Shown piece by piece: positions 58,437-64,000 of a DNA stretch of 64,000 bases. The position numbers and the translations under genes are program-made. Origin of the DNA: DASRDR01 sp035550795 (lineage in GTDB: Bacteria > Methylomirabilota > Methylomirabilia > Rokubacteriales > DASRDR01); contig DASZOL010000069.1 of the NCBI GenBank assembly GCA_035550795.1, positions 1 to 64,000 of the forward strand, in the 5' to 3' direction. The stretch's first letter is position 1. Each line of letters begins with the position of its first letter. The notes under the pieces were generated by a model. The model was not told the origin of the DNA. It saw nothing but the letters and a program-made list of their open reading frames with translations, and made no database searches.

Positions 58437-58973
58437 GTGGCGACTCCCGGACCGGTCTCCGAGCGCGAGCTGGACGGCTCGCTCACCGAGTACTTCGACA
58501 TGGACGTCCGGGGCGACCGGGTCGAGCGCCTGCTGACGGAGCTCTTCACCGAGCACTGGCGGGGCCTGACGGTCGGGCCGCTGATCCAGGGCGCGGTGTT
58601 CGAGGTGCGCTTCACGGGCCCGCCGCGGGTCACGATGCTGGACGGCTACATGACCGTCGACCCCGGCCCGTGGCACTTCCATCTCTGCGTGAACGACCAC
58701 CGGGAGGCGCCGCCGGAGCTCGCGGCCATCCGCCGGGTCGGGCGCGCGGCCTTCTTCCGGGCACACGGCACGGGCGGGGCCGGTCACGCCCCGATGACCT
58801 GGGGCCTCCGGCTCTGGAACGGGCGCGGCGAGCAGATGGTCACTGTCCTCTTCCCGAGCGCCTACTATTCGGACGCGATGGAGCTCCTGCCGGAGCCCGA
58901 CTGGCGCCGGCTCGCGCTATGGGAGGCGCTGCGCGGGCAGCATGCGGCGGGGGCCGCGCCCGGGCGCGGCTGA
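58437..58973 (+). CDS. Conserved hypothetical protein
   Basis: The 178-residue soluble protein contains a strongly patterned core: QGAVFEVRFTGPPRVTMLDG, YMTVDPGPWHFHLCVNDH, and later GLRLWNGRGEQMVTVLFPS with two Trp and several His residues. The HFHLC phrase suggests a metal or cofactor site. It resembles a family of uncharacterised proteins found beside amidases and hydrolases, but I cannot name it. The GTG at 58437 is 16 bases after the amidase stop, so it is likely part of the same operon. Confidence 0.7.
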   Translation: MATPGPVSERELDGSLTEYFDMDVRGDRVERLLTELFTEHWRGLTVGPLIQGAVFEVRFTGPPRVTMLDGYMTVDPGPWHFHLCVNDHREAPPELAAIRRVGRAAFFRAHGTGGAGHAPMTWGLRLWNGRGEQMVTVLFPSAYYSDAMELLPEPDWRRLALWEALRGQHAAGAAPGRG

Positions 58974-58979
58974 TCGGCC

Positions 58980-59003
58980 GTGGGCGCCCTGACGCGTGCC
59001 CAC
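58980..59003. terminator. Hairpin between converging genes
   Basis: GTGGGC and GCCCAC enclose a 12-base loop in the 34 bases between two stop codons of converging genes. It could act on both transcripts. There is no U-tract, so the reading is tentative. Confidence 0.3.
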
Positions 59004-59007
59004 CGGC

Positions 59008-60081
59008 TCAGGTGGCGGCGCGCGATCGGGCGGACGAGCCCGCGCCGCCCGCCAGGCCCGCCCAGCCCGACCGCACGCGCGCGAGGAGCCGCGCCGTCCC
59101 GGCGGCGTCCAGGAACGCCGCCCCGGCCGCGTGCTCGGTCAGCACCGCCAGCTCGCCCGGCGTGAAGCCGAGCGTCGTGAGGCAGAGCTCCAGCTCGTCC
59201 AGCACGCTCGCGCCGAAGAAGGTGGGGTCGTCCGAGTTCACGGTCACGCGCACGCCGGCGTCGTAGAGGCGCCGAAGCGGGTGGAGGGCGTGGCTCGCGA
59301 CGGCCCCCGTCCGCACGTTGGAGGTCGGACACACCGTGAGCGGGATCGCCTCCCGCGCCAGGCGCACGACCAGCGCGGGGTCCTCGACGGCCCGGATGCC
59401 GTGATCCACGCGGTCCACGCCGAGCCGGTCGAGCGCCTCCCGGACGGAGTCGGGCCCGCCGACCTCACCCGCGTGGGCCGTGCGGTGGAATCCGCGCCGC
59501 GCGGCCTCGGCGTAGACCTCGCCGAAGGGACCGGGTGGATACTCGACCTCGCTCCCGCCCAGCCCCACCGCCACGACGCCCTGACCGCGATAGGGGGTGA
59601 CCTCCTCCAGCCGGCGGGCGGCCGTCGCCGGGCCGTGGTTGCGGATCAGGTCGACGACGAGCCCGCAGGTGATGTCGTGGGCGCGGGTCGCCCGCTCGAT
59701 GCCCCGGAGCACCGCCTCGACGATCCCTGTGGCCTCGAGCGCGCTCGCCTTCACGTAGTCGCCGGGGGAGATGGAGGGCTCGACGTGCACGACGCCCAGC
59801 TGCGCCAGGTCGCCCAGCACCGACTCGGCCAGGGACTCGAAGTCCTCGTACCGGTCCAGGAATCCGCACTTCCACACCCAGCGCTCGATGAACTCGTCGA
59901 ACGTCCGGAAGGCCAGCCGGGCGCGCAGGGCCTCGAGGGTCGCCACGCCCGCGTCGGGTCGGCGGCCCACCCGATCGAGCAGCCACGGCACCGCCATCGC
60001 CCCGTCGAGATGGAGATGGAGCTCCACCTTGGGCGCGGCGCGGAGCGCCGCGCGGACGCCGGGGTCGAGCCCCGGCGTCAC
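59008..60081 (-). CDS. add: Adenosine deaminase-like protein
   Basis: This 357-residue zinc hydrolase belongs to the adenosine/adenine deaminase family. The N-terminal zinc motif is KVELHLHLDGAM. Later comes GFHRTAHAGEVGGPDSVREA with the zinc His and catalytic Glu, then RVDHGIRAVEDP, LTVCPTSNVRTGAV and TVNSDDPTFFG with the zinc-binding Asp. It converts adenosine, or possibly adenine or N6-modified purines, to the inosine-type product. The GTG at 60081 overlaps the CocE-type hydrolase stop (GTGA). The adenine deaminase gene at 25.1 kb gives the strain two purine deaminases in this window. Confidence 0.88.
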   Translation of the reverse strand: MTPGLDPGVRAALRAAPKVELHLHLDGAMAVPWLLDRVGRRPDAGVATLEALRARLAFRTFDEFIERWVWKCGFLDRYEDFESLAESVLGDLAQLGVVHVEPSISPGDYVKASALEATGIVEAVLRGIERATRAHDITCGLVVDLIRNHGPATAARRLEEVTPYRGQGVVAVGLGGSEVEYPPGPFGEVYAEAARRGFHRTAHAGEVGGPDSVREALDRLGVDRVDHGIRAVEDPALVVRLAREAIPLTVCPTSNVRTGAVASHALHPLRRLYDAGVRVTVNSDDPTFFGASVLDELELCLTTLGFTPGELAVLTEHAAGAAFLDAAGTARLLARVRSGWAGLAGGAGSSARSRAAT

Positions 60082-61826
60082 GGCCCGCTCTCGGCCTCGT
60101 CGACGAGGGGCAGCACGATGTGGCTCGGGTGCTGCGCGTCGTGATAGACGGTCTGCGTGGCGCGCACGAGGTCGGCGCCCACCCCGAACGACCCGTCCGT
60201 GTTCGGGTGCCGGTCGAACTGCGGGAAGTTCGACGACGCGATCTCGACCCGGATGCGATGGCCGCGGCGGAACAGATTGGATGACGACCAGCAGTCGATC
60301 TCGAGCCGGTACGGCCGGCCCGGCTCGAGGAAGGTCGGTCGCTCGAAGGAGTCGCGGTAACGGGCGCGCAGGATGCCCTGCGCCACGTTCATCGCGTACC
60401 CCGTCGGGAGGACGTCGACGAGCTTCGCGGTGAAGTCGGTGTCCGGGGCCGACGACGCCGCCCACAGGACCACCTTGATGGGACCGGTGACCTCGACCTC
60501 GGCCTCGAGCGGCGGCGTCGAGTAGACGAGCACGTCCGGCCGCCACTCCGCGGGCCGCTGGTCGCGCGGCCCCATGGAGATCGGCGTGATGTCCTCGCCG
60601 CAGCAGGTGCTTCCCCCGAGCGTCGGCACGGGGTCGGCGGGGTCGTAGACGTACCGGTCCGGCGGCTCCGCACCGGGCGCCCGGCGGTCGAGCCGGCCGT
60701 CCCCCCAGAGGGTGCCGGCCTGGCCGGCCGAGTGGAGATAGTACGGGACGAAGCGAGTGCCGGGGATCGGCCAGTCGGTGGCCGTGCGCCAGCGGTTCCG
60801 GCCCATCACGAAAACCTTCACGGGCGGCTCGCTCATGATCCCGTCGTCCCGGCCGCGGAGCCAGTAGTCGAACCAGCGCAGCTCTTCCCGCCGGAGGTCG
60901 ACGAGGCTCTCCGGTCCGAAGTCGATGTCACCGGTCCGGCTCCGGGTGCCGCGCTCCCCCAGCGAGTGGATCCACGGCCCGATCAGGACCTTCTGCCGCC
61001 GCGCGCGCTCGGACGCGCCCTTGGCGCGGACCCCCATGAAGTTGTTGAGGGTCCCCTGGAGGAACACGTCGTACCAGCCGCCGAACCCGTAGGCCGGCAC
61101 ATCGATCTGCGTGTAGTCCTTCTCGACGTTGCCGAGACGCTCCCAGTACGGCCCGTAGTCCGGGTGCCGGATCCACTCCCGGTAGAACTCGCAGACGCGG
61201 CCCGCGCGCTCGTCGCCCGTGAGGAGCGGCAGGTGCCAGAAGAGCGTCGAGTAGTGCTGCTCGGGAGGCATCCAGAGGTACTGGGTCTGGTTCGTGCGCG
61301 TGTGCATCTGCACCGCGCCCCACCGGAGGTTGAAGCCGAGCTGGAAGGCGCCGCCCGTGTAGACCCAGTTGTGGTAGAGGTTCGAGAACCCGACGCGGGG
61401 GGCCATCGCGGCCAGGTGGCGGTTCCGGAGGGGCGCGGCCAGCCACTGGGTGAGCGCCAGGTACGAGGCGCCGCTGGTCCCCACCTTCCCGGTCGACCAC
61501 GCCTGCGTCCCGCACCACTCCTGCGCGTCGTAGCCGTCCTCGGCCTCGTGGACGAACGGGGTCCACTCCCCCCCGGAATCGAAGCGTCCGCGCACGTCCT
61601 GGATCGCGACGGCGTAGCCCCGCTGGGCGAAGTAGACGCCGTCCTCCACCAGGTAGTCGACGTTGTTGCTGTACGGGGTGCGGATCAGGATGACCGGAAA
61701 GGGCCCGAGCCCCTCCGGCAGGTAGACGTCGGTCGAGAGCCTCACGCCGTCCCGCATCGGCACCCCGATGCCCAGCAGCGTGCGCACGTGGTGAAGCGAA
61801 CCGGCAGCGTCGGTCAGTGGCGGCAT
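60078..61826 (-). CDS. CocE/NonD family hydrolase (X-Pro dipeptidyl-peptidase type)
   Basis: The 582-residue alpha/beta hydrolase has a C-terminal jelly-roll domain, the layout of CocE cocaine esterase and X-prolyl dipeptidyl-peptidase (S15). The nucleophile elbow is VGTSGASYLALTQW, and the conserved VQDVRGRFDSGGEW lies before it. The jelly roll contains VEVTGPIKVVLWAASSAPDT and RIRVEIASSNFPQFDRHPNT, which is diagnostic. It probably cleaves an ester or amide such as an X-Pro dipeptide. No signal peptide is seen. The ATG at 61826 has GGGAG upstream. It is coupled to the adenosine deaminase gene. Confidence 0.88.
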   Translation of the reverse strand: MPPLTDAAGSLHHVRTLLGIGVPMRDGVRLSTDVYLPEGLGPFPVILIRTPYSNNVDYLVEDGVYFAQRGYAVAIQDVRGRFDSGGEWTPFVHEAEDGYDAQEWCGTQAWSTGKVGTSGASYLALTQWLAAPLRNRHLAAMAPRVGFSNLYHNWVYTGGAFQLGFNLRWGAVQMHTRTNQTQYLWMPPEQHYSTLFWHLPLLTGDERAGRVCEFYREWIRHPDYGPYWERLGNVEKDYTQIDVPAYGFGGWYDVFLQGTLNNFMGVRAKGASERARRQKVLIGPWIHSLGERGTRSRTGDIDFGPESLVDLRREELRWFDYWLRGRDDGIMSEPPVKVFVMGRNRWRTATDWPIPGTRFVPYYLHSAGQAGTLWGDGRLDRRAPGAEPPDRYVYDPADPVPTLGGSTCCGEDITPISMGPRDQRPAEWRPDVLVYSTPPLEAEVEVTGPIKVVLWAASSAPDTDFTAKLVDVLPTGYAMNVAQGILRARYRDSFERPTFLEPGRPYRLEIDCWSSSNLFRRGHRIRVEIASSNFPQFDRHPNTDGSFGVGADLVRATQTVYHDAQHPSHIVLPLVDEAESGP

Positions 61827-61974
61827 GAGCTCTCCCGGGTTGAAGGGGCGGGACGTCGAGGCCGGACGGTCCAGGCGGGCGCGACTCTAACACGCGTCCG
61901 CGACGCGAACAAGGCGCCGCGGGCCGCCCCACCGGGGAAGGTCGGCGCCCGCGGCGAATGGCGGACGGCGGCGC

Positions 61975-63459
61975 CTACCCGGTGCCGAGCACCACGTAGC
62001 GCTGCGACCCGTCCCGCTCGACCCGGAGCAGCACCTGGGCAGGATCCTGGCCGCGAGAGAGTCCTCGCTCGACGTCCTGGAGCCCCTCGACGGCCATCCG
62101 GTTCACCTCGCGGATCACGTCCCCCGGCGCGAGGCCCGCCTGGGCGGCGGGCGAGTCGGGCTTCACCTGGGTCACGACGACTCCCTTGTCGCTCTGGACG
62201 CCGAGCTGCTTCGCGAGCTCCGGGGTCAGCTCCTGGAGCGCCAGCCCGAGCTTCTCGGTGGCCTGGCTCTCCGGGGCCTTCTCGGCAGGCGAGGCGGCGC
62301 GCGCTTCCCGCGCGTCGGCGAGGTTCCCCACCGTGACCTGCATGGTCTGCTGTTTGCCGTCCCGCAGGACCACGACCGGAACCGCGCGCCCGACCGGCGT
62401 GTTGGCCACGATCGCGGGGAGGGTGCGGGGGCCCTCGACGGGCTTGCCGTCGAAGGTGACGATGACGTCGCCCGGCTTGAAGCCCGCGCGGGCGGCGGGC
62501 GAGTCGTCGGAGACCGAGGCGATGAGCGCTCCCTGGGTGCTCGTGATCCCGAAGGACTTGGCGAGCTCCTGGGTCAGGGGCTGGATCGACACTCCCAGCC
62601 ACCCCCGGGTGACCTTGCCCGTGGAGCGGAGCTGCCCGAGGATCGGCTTCGCCAGGTCGACCGGGATCGCGAACCCGATCCCCTGGAATCCGCCCGAGCT
62701 GCTGCGGATCGCCGAGTTGATGCCGACGGCCTCGCCCTTCGTGTTGATGAGCGGGCCGCCGGAGTTGCCGGGGTTGAGGGCGGCGTCGGTCTGGATGAAG
62801 TCATCGAAACGGCCCTGGCCGATGAAGCGGCCGGTGCCGCTCACGATGCCCACCGTGACGGTGTGATCGAACCCGAACGGGTTCCCGATGGCCATCACGG
62901 GCTCGGCCACCTTGAGCGCGCTCGAGCTGCCGAGCGGGATCATCGGGAGACCCGTCGCCTCGATCTTCAGGAGGGCGAGATCGGTCTCCGCGTCGCTGCC
63001 GACGACCTTCGGCTGGAAGGTCCGCCCGTCGGAAAGCTGGACCTCGATGGACTTGGAGCCGTCCACCACGTGATGGTTCGTGACGATGTAGCCGTCGGCG
63101 TCGATGATGAACCCGGACCCGACGCCACGCGGGCGGGGCTCGCGCTCGCCCCCCTCCGGGGTCTGCGGGGGCTGCGGGAAGAACCGCCGGAAGGGCTCGG
63201 GGATGTTGGGCGCGCGCGAGCGCCGGGCCTCGCCCGCCGTACGGACGTTGACGACGGCCGGCGTGAGCGTCTCCGCCAGCCGCACCCACGGGTACGACTC
63301 CGGCAGCGCCCCCGCGAATGCGGGGTCGGTGGCGCGCGGGGTCGCCTGCGCCACCGTGGACAGGACGCCGCCGGCCGCGCCGGCGGCCGTCGAAGAGCTC
63401 GTCAGGGCGAGCAAGAGCCCGAGGGCCACACCCGCGGGCCATCGCATGTTGCCACTCAT
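61975..63459 (-). CDS. degP: DegP/HtrA-type serine protease
   Basis: This 494-residue periplasmic protease and chaperone has a signal peptide (PAGVALGLLLALTSSSTAA) and a trypsin-like domain with His130 (TNHHVVDG), Asp160 (DAETDLALLK) and Ser233 (NPGNSGGPL). Two PDZ domains follow, one with GFKPGDVIVTFDGKPVEG and one with GLAPGDVIREVNRMAVEG. It degrades or refolds misfolded envelope proteins. The ATG at 63459 follows AGGAGGA. The next gene upstream on the same strand, cut by the window edge, ends 26 bases before it. Confidence 0.92.
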   Translation of the reverse strand: MSGNMRWPAGVALGLLLALTSSSTAAGAAGGVLSTVAQATPRATDPAFAGALPESYPWVRLAETLTPAVVNVRTAGEARRSRAPNIPEPFRRFFPQPPQTPEGGEREPRPRGVGSGFIIDADGYIVTNHHVVDGSKSIEVQLSDGRTFQPKVVGSDAETDLALLKIEATGLPMIPLGSSSALKVAEPVMAIGNPFGFDHTVTVGIVSGTGRFIGQGRFDDFIQTDAALNPGNSGGPLINTKGEAVGINSAIRSSSGGFQGIGFAIPVDLAKPILGQLRSTGKVTRGWLGVSIQPLTQELAKSFGITSTQGALIASVSDDSPAARAGFKPGDVIVTFDGKPVEGPRTLPAIVANTPVGRAVPVVVLRDGKQQTMQVTVGNLADAREARAASPAEKAPESQATEKLGLALQELTPELAKQLGVQSDKGVVVTQVKPDSPAAQAGLAPGDVIREVNRMAVEGLQDVERGLSRGQDPAQVLLRVERDGSQRYVVLGTG

Positions 63460-63485
63460 ATCTCGACTTCCTCCTACCTGTTCTC

Positions 63486-64000
63486 TCAGAAGTTGGCCGG
63501 GAAGAAATGGATCGTCCAGCCCGGCGCCCGCGGGTCGACCGTCAGGGTACGGTCGAACGTCCCGACGAGGCGGCGCCCGAGCTGGGTGTCCACGAATGCC
63601 TGCGCAACGACCCGGTGCTGGCCGATGTCCAGCACGACAGGGGCCTGTGTCCCCGGCCCCAGCACGAGCGGTGCGGGGGATCCGGGCGGAAGGTCGATGA
63701 AGACGTGGATCTCCCACTGCGTGCCGTTCGTGATCACGCCCACGGTCGGGTCCGGAGGCCGTCCAGGGGCGCCGCTCGAAGGCGGCCCGACGGGGGGCGG
63801 AGGCGGGGGCGCTGTCACCACGGACCACTGGCCGGGCGGCGGCGGAGGAGGAGGCGCGCCGGCCGGCGGGGGCGGGGGAACCGGCGGAGCGGGAGTGGCC
63901 GCGGCCGTCCGCTGCTGGATGACCTCGCCAGCCAGCGCGCCGATCAGGCCGCCGATGAGGGCGCCCAGCCCCAGGTTGCGCCCGACGTGGGACCCGGAGG
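63486..64000 (-). CDS. Glycine-zipper protein with polyproline linkers, amino terminus cut
   Basis: The frame runs off the right edge of the window. The visible 170 residues begin with a glycine-zipper membrane segment (NLGLGALIGGLIGALAGEVI). Two proline-rich stretches follow (PPPPPAGAPPPPPPPG near residue 50 and TAPPPPPPVG near residue 70), then a beta-rich C-terminal domain (WEIHVFIDLPPG to GWTIHFFPANF). Glycine-zipper proteins often sit in the outer membrane or form oligomers; the second domain is unrecognised. The many prolines would require elongation factor P. It is placed just before a DegP-type protease, which suggests the envelope. Confidence 0.65.
   Translation of the reverse strand, partial: SGSHVGRNLGLGALIGGLIGALAGEVIQQRTAAATPAPPVPPPPPAGAPPPPPPPGQWSVVTAPPPPPPVGPPSSGAPGRPPDPTVGVITNGTQWEIHVFIDLPPGSPAPLVLGPGTQAPVVLDIGQHRVVAQAFVDTQLGRRLVGTFDRTLTVDPRAPGWTIHFFPANF

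Overview
The window is a very GC-rich, gene-dense bacterial chromosome segment of about 60 protein genes. GTG starts and ATGA/GTGA overlaps between neighbouring genes are common, and I see no rRNA, tRNA, CRISPR array, phage or insertion sequence. The gene mix is typical of a soil or subsurface heterotroph: many uptake transporters, hydrolases, CoA enzymes, amidohydrolases, a PCP-reductase-domain protein and a DUF1989 protein. Together with base composition this fits an uncultured lineage such as Candidatus Rokubacteria (Methylomirabilota), but that is an inference from style, not proven by a marker gene.

Layout. 1-6.8 kb: an SRPBCC-like fragment, a zinc-ribbon/PCP-reductase-domain protein, a DUF502 membrane protein, RidA, a JmjC/cupin oxygenase, then DUF1989, a threonine dehydratase-like enzyme and a Bcr/CflA exporter. 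6.9-11.3 kb: a dipeptide-type ABC uptake operon (two permeases and a binding protein) ending in a proline-iminopeptidase-like hydrolase. 11.4-16.2 kb: VOC protein and thiolase, a hydantoinase-like amidohydrolase, an MBL hydrolase and a crotonase. 16.3-21.4 kb: a gliding-type ABC exporter operon (ATPase, permease, GldG-like, DUF4340). 21.4-27.6 kb: thioesterase, AAA ATPase, bifunctional nuclease, MFS, adenine deaminase, C39 lipoprotein and a 38-residue zinc ribbon. 27.6-33.3 kb: a double-hotdog protein and then the least explained stretch: a Cys-rich protein, an 841-residue helical protein with a terminal NYN nuclease domain, a coiled-coil protein and a CusF-like membrane protein. 33.3-38.8 kb: MFS, transketolase, FGGY kinase and a SUMF1-domain protein. 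39.1-47.6 kb: a sugar locus with a LamG/propeller protein, a Gfo/Idh/MocA oxidoreductase, an ABC sugar importer without its ATPase, an SDR and a class III aminotransferase. 47.8-53.6 kb: two small proteins and a branched-chain amino-acid ABC operon in which LivM and LivG are one polypeptide. 53.8-57 kb: haem synthesis (hemE, hemY). 56.8-61.8 kb: a tiny protein coupled to an amidase, a conserved unknown, adenosine deaminase and a CocE-type hydrolase. 62-64 kb: a DegP-type protease and a glycine-zipper/polyproline protein cut by the right edge.

How the parts fit. Much of the window captures and dismantles small organic molecules (peptides, sugars, amino acids, amides, purines) and passes them to CoA and pentose-phosphate metabolism. 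Promoters that can be picked out usually have a good -10, often extended (TGCTAnnnT), with a weak or absent -35 and a short leader. Both ABC operons in which the binding-protein gene comes first carry a GC-rich hairpin without a U-tract right after that gene. The most original items are the NYN locus, a seven-blade propeller apparently inserted inside a LamG domain (probably with a CTG start), the coupled micro-ORF before the amidase, the LivM-LivG fusion, and symmetric divergent promoters at 27.45 and 56.79 kb.
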